Source: Symbiodinium natans (taxonomy: Eukaryota; Sar; Dinophyceae; Suessiales; Symbiodiniaceae). Taken from it: a DNA stretch of 64,000 nt. The stretch covers positions 155,032 to 219,031 of the forward strand of contig CAJNDS010002737.1 of NCBI GenBank assembly GCA_905221605.1, given 5' to 3'. Under the pieces are notes generated by a model. The model worked only from the letters and a program-made list of their open reading frames with translations, had not been told where the DNA came from and searched no databases. This document shows, one piece after another, positions 10,913 through 22,143 of the stretch (position 1 is the stretch's first letter; every line of letters begins with the position of its first letter). The position numbers and the translations under genes are program-made.

Positions 10913-11154
10913 CACCCACCCACGCACGCACGCACTCACACTCTCTCACCCGCCCGCCCACGCACACGTAATTCCCGAGGAACGCTTGGCACCGTTCAAG
11001 CCCTGAAATCCCGATGCAACATTCACCTAGAACCTCTTGATTCGTTCTGACCTTGACTGAGACTGTGAGGCCGAAGTGTAGTACATCGGAGGAACGCTTG
11101 GCAAGAAATACGAATCCGCAACATGTGCTCAACCTGCTGATGAAAAAACTCCCG

Positions 11155-11439
11155 CTATGGGTTCCAGAGTGTTATGAAAAGGGTTGGTGTGTTGATGCCT
11201 TTGTTTGTTGACACATGAGTATTACAAACCTTCAAAGTGACATGAACTCGTTGCATAGAGAAATGTAAACCTACAGAAAGGGCTGTTGTGGCATTTTCAT
11301 ACATGGAACAGTCCTTTCTGTGTTTAGGGATGGGAAGAAAAAGCTTCGGCCGGATGTCACTTCGCATGCCTTGAAGTCTCATCAACACGCGGCGAAGCTT
11401 CCAATGAGAACCTGTCACACTCTGAGTATATAAGTCCAA
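11155..11439 (-). CDS. Unassigned minus-strand exon candidate
   Basis: Ninety-four open codons with ordinary composition (SHWKLRRVLMRLQGMRSD, then RPKLFLPIPKHRKDCSMYEN). No domain recognised, boundaries not resolved. Listed because orientation and texture agree with the other host exons. Confidence 0.2.
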   Translation of the reverse strand: MDLYTQSVTGSHWKLRRVLMRLQGMRSDIRPKLFLPIPKHRKDCSMYENATTALSVGLHFSMQRVHVTLKVCNTHVSTNKGINTPTLFITLWNP

Positions 11440-12370
11440 TCGAGCGCCATGATCGGCTATACCCTTTCATTTACCCATATTCGCACATGCAGCTTCGAGA
11501 GGCTCTGGAATAATAAGGAAGGTTCAGAGCGCGATCTGAAAGTCCACAGCTCTGCACACCTGTACTTAACGCAACCGCGCACGATAGAAGAGCTCAATGC
11601 GGTCGAAGCCACAATGCCCTACCGGGATTGATGTCGCTGAGCTGGACCTCTCCCACATACATGAACGCAAAGGGGCATGTCACCTCAGAGACAGACGGGG
11701 CACAATTTGCACTCTAGTAAAGCGCCTTTTAACGCATTTTGAAACTGCAAGGACAGCACATGCATGTTCTTGAATATATGTATATGACTGTATATGTCTT
11801 TCACGCACTGCATCGGTAATGGAAGACCGAGGAACATCGAAGGATGTAACAAGTGACTAAACCCAGCCATGTATACCTCACCCGAAGCTGGGCAGCATGC
11901 CTGATCGAACGACAGGAATAGGAGTGGGCCACACAGAGAAATCCAAACCTCAGTTCTTGCACCCGCCAGGATCTCAAGTTTGCGTGTGCCCTAAGCATTT
12001 AGGGCAAGGTCACAGCCAGCAGATGGTTCAGTGGCAGGAGAAGTGCGTCAGTTCAGGCCAACACCAATGTCAATCGCAATGGCGGTCTGCAATTCAGTTT
12101 ATGAGGGCGCCACGAACAACAACTCGACGGCACAAGGCGACTGATTTCCGAACTGATCAGTGGCAACACGGCTTACCTTTCATTGAATTGTTGGCATAGG
12201 GGCTCCAGCACTTGACTGCCGTAATCGGCAACGCACCCTCCTCTAGCACTATGCTATGGAGGCCACCAGAAGCGGCTCAAAACAAAACAACTGGTGAACC
12301 TTTAACCTATCATTCAGTTGCCCCCTTCAATCATGAAGCATTTGAAACCACGCTGAGAGTCCTGTGTTGC

Positions 12371-12604
12371 TTATCCAATCCTAGTCTCTAACCTGTAGCT
12401 TACGTAAACAACACGCTTCGGGCATCTTCGTGCAGTCGTGCCTACAGTACCCTCAATTCCAAATGCAGAAACACAGCACGGTTCGTGCTTCTCTTGGCAA
12501 GTTCTGTCTTTCTTGATGACAGTGGCATCGGAGGAGAACTTCATCCCAAGTATGGGGTCTTCGACCGGGTCGTCTTCGGCAGACACCGCCTGGCGTGAGC
12601 ACAA
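12371..12604 (-). CDS. Unassigned minus-strand exon candidate
   Basis: About 77 open codons, acidic then mixed (SAEDDPVEDPILGMKFSSDA). No family recognised. It may end at a splice donor before the last 15 codons. Confidence 0.2.
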   Translation of the reverse strand: MCSRQAVSAEDDPVEDPILGMKFSSDATVIKKDRTCQEKHEPCCVSAFGIEGTVGTTARRCPKRVVYVSYRLETRIG

Positions 12605-13473
12605 CCCTATGCAGTCTCCACGTGGGCTGAAGCTATGTTCAAGACCAACTTTTGTAAAGATCCCTCTAGTTTTCAGCTTGTCGCAGCTGGTCTACATACG
12701 ACAATTCCGCACATGCCTTCACAGCGTGGCTGATAGGCGCTGCCAATGCGCTTTGTCCAACGGGGACTCGGGCCGAAAACGTGCCCTCGCCTTGGTCTGC
12801 TGAAGTACACGTGCATTTCAGGTTCGAAGACTTGCATGAGAGAAGCGACTGAGAGCTGCAGAAAACGGTCTGGGCAGAAAGTGCTTTTTTTCACGGCGCA
12901 TCTTAACCGATTTGACGTACGAAGGCTCAAGCGTGAGCAAAACTGTCAGGGACAGCAGCACTTTTCAGAAGATGTAGGTTCTCGCAATCCACATCTTCAA
13001 GTATCTCTGTTGTTTTCTTCACTGACTTTCTGCTTGCCGGTGAGCACATTGCTCAAAAGTTCTGCACACGAAACTGAAAAGCTGCGCGTCCAAAGCGAAT
13101 GAGAAAGAATCTTGGTCTTGCCGAGTGAAGCCACCGCGACTGTGGAACACAAGCTTCCATCGGCTGAGTCCAAGCCAAGCCGAGATAACGAGAGGCTGCT
13201 TGCCGAGCCGCATCGCACAGGAGGATGTAAACTTGTAAACAAAAGCCAGGGGCCGGAACTCACACAGATCGCGAATAAATCAACGTAGATGAGAAGCCCA
13301 CAGGTCATCTGCAGGGGTGAAAAGCATCGGTGCATGCGGAAGGAAAAATCTGTGTGCAAGCGCGTCAAATAGCCGCCCCCCCGACCCCCCAGACAACAAC
13401 CTTGAAAGCGGGCGCGAACACACATAAGCACACGGCCTTTCACAGTGTCATCATTCCAACGATACAAAACGGC

Positions 13474-13662
13474 TCAGCTACTCCCCATCAGGTGTACAGC
13501 AGTCGAGAGGCACACGTATCCAAGGGCTTTGTGGATGCGCTCCTGCTCGATGATTCCCTGTGCTGTCTCGCTCACATGAGTCAGCAGATCATCGCCGATG
13601 GTATAGGCCCAGCTCTCCAAGCATGCCTCAGTTAGATTTGCTACATCCTCATAACACTTCAC
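13474..13662 (-). CDS. Unassigned minus-strand helical exon candidate
   Basis: An open minus segment with strongly helical, protein-like sequence (NLTEACLESWAYTIGDDLLT, then ETAQGIIEQERIHKALGYV). No family recognised. It may be a piece of the same multi-exon gene as the neighbouring candidates at 14.1-16.1 kb. Confidence 0.28.
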   Translation of the reverse strand: MKCYEDVANLTEACLESWAYTIGDDLLTHVSETAQGIIEQERIHKALGYVCLSTAVHLMGSS

Positions 13663-14081
13663 GTCTCGTTCGGTCGGAAAGGAACTATGGGAATGTAACG
13701 TTACGGAACTACTTCTCGCTGCCTGGGCACAACACCATCAAGCAGTGTTTTCTGATCATCGCTGCTCTTTGCATCTGGGCCTTTGCATGTGCGAACGGCA
13801 TTCCACAACTATACCACATATACCAGGTATACCACAACGCACGCCTGGCATTGACATGTGACAGTCTGCTGGCTGAGTCCACTGCTGGGTGGCTTTCCTA
13901 TCTGCAGCGGTTCCCATCGCCATTGGCTCACCATCTGACAAGGCACACAATCACAAATTGTCCACGGCCATTCTTCTTCGCCGAAGCAGCTTACGACTCT
14001 CACGTCTCTCACCGCAGCATCGCCTCATAGACAGGTGCCAGCACTGTTGGTGAGACAATCCTTGTCGGCCGAAGAACCATG

Positions 14082-14339
14082 TCAGTTCATGATAGACAAG
14101 TTCTCCAGCATCATCTGTCTTGCTGTTGAAGCTGCGCACGCAACTTTGTACTGTAGACCATGTACTGTACACATGAACGGAATGCCCTCTGGGCAGCCGC
14201 AGCGGCTGACTGTCTCCAGCCCGGTGCATTTCCTTAGAATCACCACAACAGCTTGCACAAAACAGCGTGCGGATGTCTCACCAAGTCTACATGGGATGTT
14301 TAGTTTAGAGGGTATGCGGGTCGCAAGGCGCAAGGCCAA
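14082..14339 (-). CDS. Unassigned minus-strand exon candidate
   Basis: Eighty-five open codons with segments such as ETSARCFVQAVVVILRKC and STARQMMLENLSIMN. A beta/alpha texture is suggested, but no family is recognised. Confidence 0.25.
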   Translation of the reverse strand: MALRLATRIPSKLNIPCRLGETSARCFVQAVVVILRKCTGLETVSRCGCPEGIPFMCTVHGLQYKVACAASTARQMMLENLSIMN

Positions 14340-14409
14340 GGATCCACCCAGTCCGTGAGCGCCACCCGCTCCGAGGGAGGCAAAGCAGCGTAGTGGTTCC
14401 AGTGGAGCA

Positions 14410-16145
14410 TAATGGTCTTAGATTCGTTCACACACTTCGATTTTCTCATGGTCGTGTTGTGAACGCGCTTGCGCTCGCCACTGCTTACAATCCTGTTTTG
14501 GAGTTCTGTCGCGAACTTGCATGCCAAGCGCAGTTCTCCGGCATCTTTCTGGATTTCCTTTTGGCCCAAGATTCCGAAAAGAAGAGCTCGTGCAAGATTT
14601 CCACGCCCAGCAGCTGACTCGGCAGGCAAGTCACAGGAAATGTGCTCCTCCAAATGACCACTACTGATATGTCAGAGTACACGCGCTACCCGCTACCAGC
14701 GCCTACTCAACTGTTGAGCTTCCGAGTCAACGTGCGAAATGTGTTCACTACGCTGCCGAGGCTCTTCCAGAGAGCTGGCCCTGCAAGCTCCCTGCGGCTG
14801 CTGAACTGCAAAGCATCTCTCCTCATTTCGTCACAGTTCAGCTGCCGATTCCAAAATGTGTGCCTGCCAACTGCCTCCTATAGACTTTTGCCCCGGCCCC
14901 GAAGCTTTTTTTTGCAGAGAAGGGGAATGTGCAATAACGGGCATGCTTCTTACCTCATTGAAGGCCCGGCTCAGCTGTGCATCTTTCTGTGCTCGGAGAT
15001 GCTGACGCACCCAAACCTCGAAAGCAGCGCAGAGATTAGTTCGTCGATTTCCTTAACGGATACCGACTTGAAACGTGTCACCGCACGTCAGCGACAGCAG
15101 CCTCAGCCAAGCTCCATGTGATGCGATCCAAACACCTTTCTCTTGCAGCAGCATCACAAAAACAAACAACACAAATGACACAGATCGCTTGTTCAGCCCA
15201 TTAAAAATCTGAAGACATTAGTCCTGTTCGTGCCTAGCTTCTGCAAATCTCGGGGGAGAGATATCTCCGAGAAAGCAAAGCACAATGCCGCCATCACCCC
15301 GGTGTCCACGAAGCCTCGGTGTTTCAGATTCAGCGTCTGGAGGCTGAACCAGACAACAGCGGCAACACAACCACCACGCCGCACGCACCGGAACACCCAC
15401 ACGCTCTGAGATGGACAGAAAGGAATGGAAGGTTGCCTACAACAATTCGGGTCTTGCTGACGGGTCTCGGTCGGGGTCTCGGTTTCCGGTCAGTCTGCCA
15501 AAACACTGGCAGACTGTGGTTATTGCCGTATGGCAGGGGGTTGCGGCTGCACGCTCCAATTTGTACACTGATGTACACTCTGCAAAGCTCAGTTCGTGTT
15601 CGGCACTGGCTGCAAGATTCACGTGTTGAAGATGTGACGGCATCTCCCGATCGTATCGTTCATGGCTCAACACAAAGGGAGGACTATCGGAGAGAAATCA
15701 GAAAGAAGCGCACCCAGCGACAAAATGCTACAAACCACCCTGCGATGCCACGTGAGTAGAAGCGCATGCATGTGCATGCATGGAGCCAGCACTGGAGATA
15801 AAGGAGTGCCGCGAAGCCTTCGGCCGAGACACGGATTGAGTTCAGGAACTCCATGCGGAGTATCTTGGCAAGAGAGAAATCCTCGCTCAAATACCTTTGC
15901 AGCATGGTGGCTCCTTGCCCTCTAATTGCGTGCATTCCGTGGCGTAGCAAAGACCCTCAACAGTTGCTCATTACCCTGGCCTTCTCGGCTGCAACAACTT
16001 CAGCTTCCGCAACAGCTATAGTGATAACACGTACACACACACACACACACTCTTGAGGCATCTGGTGCACTTCCACCCGCTTGGTTGGTTGCAAAATCTC
16101 GTCAAGAGGCAGTCCCATTTTCTCTGCAGAGAGTCTGAGATTGCA
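14410..16145 (-). CDS. Scattered unassigned minus-strand exons
   Basis: Three short candidates lie here. At about 14,480-14,610 two frames are both open (ARALLFGILGQKEIQKDAGE in one, LLGVEILHELFFSESWAKRK in the other), preceded by an AG acceptor-like GAGTCAG. At about 14,973-15,064 the frame reads SVKEIDELISALLSRFGCVS. At about 16,053-16,145 it reads NLRLSAEKMGLPLDEILQPT. None is assigned. They lie downstream of the ankyrin exons on the same strand and could be its 3' part. Confidence 0.25.
16031..16050. repeat. (CA)n microsatellite
   Basis: Ten CA units directly beside a candidate minus-strand exon, therefore probably intronic. Confidence 0.9.
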
Positions 16146-16869
16146 AGCGCAACCAAAAAGCATTCTCCCCAAAACTGGATTGCAACCGCAACCGCAACAG
16201 TCTCTGCAAGACTGGATGCACTTCATTCCGAACACCAGCTATGCGACTGCTGCGACATGTTGAGCAAAGCAGCCGATGCATTCGCCAGTAATCCACGATT
16301 GAAGTGGGACGGTCACGCACAGTACCTGATGCCTTGGGTTGATTGGAACAGCGCCGGCGAAAATTCACAGCGCTGCACGACTGTGTCCGCAAGTTGCGCA
16401 CAACTATAAACGAACACGTCCTCCGCAGGGTCTGGGCATCCTGCTACAAGGAATGCCAAGGTCCGTCCAGCCTGTGCGTTGAAACAACGCTGCGCAATAC
16501 CTTAGCGGCTTAGCGCACTTCCATACCGCAACCGTATCTCAGCCGAACAACGGCGCGCCTTTCTCAACCCCGGCAACAAACTGCTCTTGTCAGGCAAAGG
16601 TCGGTCGCAGAGAGCTAGGAAATCATGGTCCCTTGCTCCAGGCGGAATGACGGGATCCCGCGGCACGAAGAACGGTTCGTAGCCTGAGCATCACGCACTT
16701 GAAAGCCACCTGTCCGTATCCACATGCGGGCCAATCTCCGTCTGTGAAGCTCGAAGCAGCTGCCATGCTGCAATCCAGGGCACGTATGCTGTCACCATCC
16801 GGATCACCTTGTCAATTTCAACGACCTTTCTACTTGCTGTGCCCTGCTAGGCCCCGGTCCTTGAATTTC

Positions 16870-17640
16870 TCGCGGGGGTGGCATCTCTGCCATGTCGGGG
16901 ATATGCAGTGCCGAGACTGAACCAGACCCAACTTTCACATCCTCCTGCAAAAATTCGCAAAACCGAGCAGTATACGCCCCCATGGCTGGTCTTAAAGAGC
17001 ACTTTTGCGAAGAGCAGTCCTGTCCACGCCGCAACAGGAGTGACTTTGTGGCCGAGTCCTGCACATTGCTGTGCAGATTTGCTGACCAGGCAAAAGTGCG
17101 GAGTTCTCAAGTCGTTGTCGCTGAAATCGCACCATGTGCGCAAAGGCGGTCCGCGCAAAGCTCCAAAGCTGTTTGTCCAGCTTTGTTCCGTGCTGTCGCA
17201 TCAGCACTGGACCGAAGAAGCGCCTCATTCGCGCCAGTAAGAATGGGGTGGCTATGGCAGCAGCTACACTGCACGTGCAGCACACTTGTGCCCTGGCAAA
17301 TGGAAAAGCCAGAGGTGCTGCTGCAACTGCTTGGCGACCATTGCATGCAGCCACATGAAGCGGTGTCCAGCCACATGTGTCGGAGACGTTTGCTGGCAGA
17401 GGCCTGCGAACAGGGCGATTTCCGATTGTTGTTTGCCTTTCGTTGGCTGTGCCAGATGCTTTACCGTGTGCCTTGCCACATTGCTACGTCGCCACGCGTC
17501 AGCTAATGCAGCAAAAAGCAACAATTCCAAACCGCACCTGTCGGTCCCGGGCAGGTCCAAAAAAGCCTGCACCACCCGCAAGCTCCCCTTGCGACAAGCC
17601 GCATGGAGTCCCGTCGTGCCATTGCCTCAGCACTTCATGG
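16870..17640 (-). CDS. Ankyrin-repeat protein, several exons
   Basis: Three separate minus-strand exons each carry an ankyrin-repeat core. The first, ending at 17,538 with a GT donor (GACAG/GTGCGG), reads GTTGLHAACRKGSLRVVQAF. The second, about 17,291-17,376, reads GWTPLHVAACNGRQAV with the canonical TPLHxAA turn. The third, about 17,100-17,235, reads NEALLRSSADATARNKAG followed by QTALELC. A further open segment at about 16,870-17,000 (GAYTARFCEFLQEDVKVG) may be the next exon. Ankyrin arrays are protein-binding scaffolds; the partner cannot be told. One repeat per exon, separated by short introns, suggests growth by exon duplication. Start, end and full exon chain are not resolved; exons may continue above 17.65 kb or below 16.8 kb. 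Confidence 0.6.
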
Positions 17641-17859
17641 CTCTGCAACATGCAAGGAAGTCTGCTAAAAGCTAGCAGGAGAGGGGTTTGCATGGCAGCC
17701 AAATCGGGTGTCTTTTTCTGAAGCATCGACTGCCTGGGTCTGCGCTTTTTTTTGTCTTTGCACCCAGCCAAGCTGGAAAGTTCTCTGGCAAGGCATGCCA
17801 AACTCATGAAGGCTGAACAATGATACAACGGTCGTGCCAGTACTGTCACATCAACTTTA

Positions 17860-18330
17860 GCAAAGCATCAATCTCTGGCGCGAGGATCCGCGCCGAATCT
17901 TAAGAGCCACCGCACGGCAGCTAACTGCCCCTTGGAACAGAACAGCAGTAGTTGCTGATCCACCTGCCACGAACAATCACGAACACAGGTAGCGGCGGAC
18001 CAGTCCTAAGAAACAGTGCGTCCAGCATGTTCCACTAAACTGGGACCTTGCCTCTCACAAAGAGTTCCCGTGCATTCCGCTTTCTTGAATTAACATGTCA
18101 AACCTCAAAACAATTGATCGTGGGATCGAGCGGAGGGTTGGTGGGTTGCCCTCGCATGGCTCGAGAATTTTGCAAGGCAGCATATCGCATCAGAGGTTTC
18201 AAGGCTAGATTTCAGATTCCGTTTTTTGGTAGGGGGAAGGGTGTGAACGTTGGGATATTGTGGGGTCTGGGAGGGCTGCTGGGCACAGCCACTCCTTTGT
18301 GCCTGAGACCTGCAGCATGTGACAAATCTT
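17860..18330. other. No gene recognised
   Basis: Short frames only between the ankyrin exons and the signal-anchor exon. Confidence 0.4.
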
Positions 18331-18332
18331 AG

Positions 18333-18659
18333 TTAAGCAGTTTGGTCAATCAGTACTGTTTTAATAGCCTGAGGGCTCCAGGTATGCCACGAAGGTGCAG
18401 CGGGTTCGAACTGGCCTCGTTGAGTCCTGTTAGCGTGTCCGCAAAGATTGCCCCCGCAGGCGGCGCTCCTTCCAAAAGAATGTGTGCGGTTGCGCCATCC
18501 GATTTTGTATGGCCTTGGTAGTCCATCACAGAGCGATACGGTTACGTCCTGCGGCGTCTGGATGTTCTTTCGGCTTGCAATCCAAGGACCTAACGCCAAA
18601 CCACCACCAACTACCAAAAGAGCTACGGTGAGCACCACGAGCGCAACTCTGGAAATCAT
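18333..18659 (-). CDS. Signal-anchor protein, 5' exon
   Basis: An ATG at 18,657-18,659 opens a minus frame that begins with a hydrophobic helix (MISRVALVVLTVALLVVGGG), typical of a signal peptide or N-terminal anchor, then a Lys/Gln-rich polar segment. The first 45 or so codons are the most convincing; the remaining codons may run into an intron. A second overlapping minus frame starts at an ATG at 18,849 (MVDNLNGRSAAEIKVAHDFF) and is an alternative. No family recognised. Confidence 0.35.
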   Translation of the reverse strand: MISRVALVVLTVALLVVGGGLALGPWIASRKNIQTPQDVTVSLCDGLPRPYKIGWRNRTHSFGRSAACGGNLCGHANRTQRGQFEPAAPSWHTWSPQAIKTVLIDQTA

Positions 18660-19346
18660 AGACAGTTAGTTCTACAATTCTACACACTGCAAGATTGACG
18701 GGTAACAACCAGCCTGCATCTTTCGATTTCGTCACGGCCGCAATACCCAATGCTTCCTGAATCTGGCATGGTATAGCGGGTTTCAATGCAAAAAAATCGT
18801 GTGCAACTTTGATCTCTGCTGCGGACCTCCCATTTAGGTTGTCCACCATGGCTTGTCATCACCGAAACATGACCGATAATTTATGCTGCAGCATGATGCG
18901 GCTGTTGCTGGCCATTGTTGCGCCAAGGATGGGCCGACTATGCGTACGGGCTACAAGTAACAGTAGGTCCGTGGGTATGTGCACTTGTCTGCAACCTGCT
19001 GCCAAACACTTGAGATGGAGCCATGTCAATGGTGCGCCAGCGATCCGAGATACATCGAAACACATCGTTGCTATCCCCTCAGGGTGGGCCCAGGGACGCC
19101 CCATTTAGTCCCTGAACGGGGTTTGCAATGGGGTCTGCCCCAGGGGTTGGTTGCCAATTCGAAAAAGCCATTTCAAACCCCAACTGAAGGCACCCCAAAC
19201 CCTGTCAGCCATACTAACACCCCTCGAAACCTTGACTGTCCTGCTGAGAGAAAACATCCGACGAACTAACCCGAACTACGAATACGTGGCGTTTGCTTGG
19301 GGCTTAGGGATGTACCTGCCGTGGTGTTTGCTGAGGGCTTAGGGAT

Positions 19347-20415
<1,069 letters not shown>

Positions 20416-20999
20416 GAGTCTGACATGGGGGGCGGGGGAGGGTCGACATATGCGCTGCACCCCATTACAGACCCCCTGGCCCCCCCGCCCAGGTCCCCCC
20501 CATTCTGGAACAAGCAAGCTGAGGGGATTCGTTGCTGCTGCTGGTGCCTCCGTGATGTCTTGCGAGCTGCGGCCGCCATTGCCCTCGTAGGCTTCCAAGA
20601 CTTCGCAAGCCTGGCCACAACGTGATCACGACATTTGCTTGGGCTGCTGCGGCAAAACCTTACATGACAAGATGCTCGTCGTGCGGGGGGGTGTGCCTGG
20701 CAAGCCACGGCCTCCATCAAGTCTTCATCGACGGCAGAATCTGCGGGCTTGTGGGCCGTACCCCGACATGCCACAACCCTTTCCGTTGAGTGCTGGCCCT
20801 CTGCGCTACAGCAAGCCGTGCCTCCATGACGCTGAAAAACCTGCGCGAATGCCGAGGGAGATTACAGCATACGATCCGAATGAAGGCTGATCTTTCGTCA
20901 CGGTATTCCGGCACGCGACACGGGATGTCCGATCTTGTGTCAAAAAAAGTTTCAAATCATGAACTGGACTTCGTTTCCAGAGCACGCCATGCACTCGAT

Positions 21000-21420
21000 A
21001 TGCCAGCAGAGCATGAGGCAGGCATCACGTCGGAAAAAGCCTGGAAGTTGTTTCTGTTGGTGCCCCGTCTGCTGTTGGCGCGCCCGGATCAAAGTGGTGC
21101 CACTGGCAAAGCCGTGCTTCTCCAGCGAGTCACTGACTTCGAGGCCGGTCGCTGGCCTTCTTTGCTGCGCACTGCGCGCCACACCACGACGCAGCAACCG
21201 CCGCTCACCTCCGCCGCTCACCTCCGCCGCGCAGCCCGAGCGCACCCGTGAGCGCGCTTGCGCCCAGGTGCGTCGTGGTCATCTGTCGCAGGCCAGACAA
21301 ACCCTGACGAGCGCTTCCCTCGCCCCGGCTGCTTTCGTTGAGTTCCCGGACTCGCAGAAAATGCATAAGGCTATGGCTCAGTCCCTGTGCGTAGCTGAAG
21401 AAAAGGGCCAACGGCTAGCC
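21000..21420 (+). mobile_element. Non-LTR retroelement N-terminal fragment (copy 1)
   Basis: The plus strand at about 21,030-21,120 reads KAWKLFLLVPRLLLARPDQ, then after a frame change near 21,200 reads RERACAQVRRGHLSQARQTL. These two blocks, about 60 residues apart, also occur in order in the minus-strand copy at 24.0-24.4 kb (AWKLFLLAPRMLLARTDERG and AQACARVRAGELSRARHMLT). I recognise this pair as part of a multicopy dinoflagellate retroelement protein, upstream of its reverse transcriptase. No reverse-transcriptase motif follows, so the copy is truncated and frameshifted. Confidence 0.65.
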
Positions 21421-21449
21421 TGCCGGCCGGTCGAATTTTCAAGCTTCAT

Positions 21450-22095
21450 GTGCTTGCACTGGACTTCGGGGCCGGGTGGAGAAGGGCTCGCAAAGCTCGG
21501 AAGAGGTCAACGCGCCTTTCCAACTCTGCAGTAGGAACTCGGGCCTCGCCCGGCGAGCGGTGGAGCAGCATCCGTGCCGCGAGACAGAAAAGCCTCCAGC
21601 CGAGTGCGCAAGCTAGCTCCCGCGGACATCGAGCTCACACTCTGCAACAAAAGACAATCCGGAGCACCCCAAAGCAAGCGCTTTCTTTTTGGTGGTGCAC
21701 TGGCAGGCGGCGGACAGGTAAGGTCTCATCTGCGGGACTTTGCCCAGCTGCGGAAGCCCTGACCTGCCACCCCACCAGTATGGGCGGAGTGGGCGGGTGT
21801 CTGAATTTCTTAACACAAACCTCGCGACTCAGACGCGACTCAAACGCAGGCTCGAGCCGAGCACTGCAAAACAACGCAGAGTTGCCGCTCGTGCATGTCA
21901 CTACGTACACTGCGTGATACTGCGTGCACTGCGCGACGGTGCGGGAGTAGTCTGCAGGGTCAGAACGCGCTGACGGCAAGTGGCAGGTCAACGGCATCAA
22001 GTGTGAGCAGTTTAAGTACTTGGCTCACGTTTGATGCCTCACATGTCATGACATCCGCGGATTTTTTTGTTTTTTTTCCTCCGCTGCGATTTGTG
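21450..22095. other. No gene recognised
   Basis: Gap between two retroelement fragments; ends in a T-rich stretch at 22,062-22,080. Possibly decayed element sequence. Confidence 0.35.
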
Positions 22096-22143
22096 TGTCC
22101 CTAGCGGCTAAAAGCCGCAGTCGCCGAAGGCGTGGCAGCGCCG

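Noticed and set aside
10504-11132. Long Cys-Leu-Phe-Val, Cys-Gly and Thr-Asn-Lys-Gln repeat frames
   Set aside because: Translation of tetra- and hexanucleotide microsatellites; no start context or flanking exon.
18395-18415. tRNA-like B-box (GGGTTCGAACT)
   Set aside because: No acceptor stem, D-arm or anticodon arm could be folded around it; also GATCGAAC near 60,785 failed the same test.
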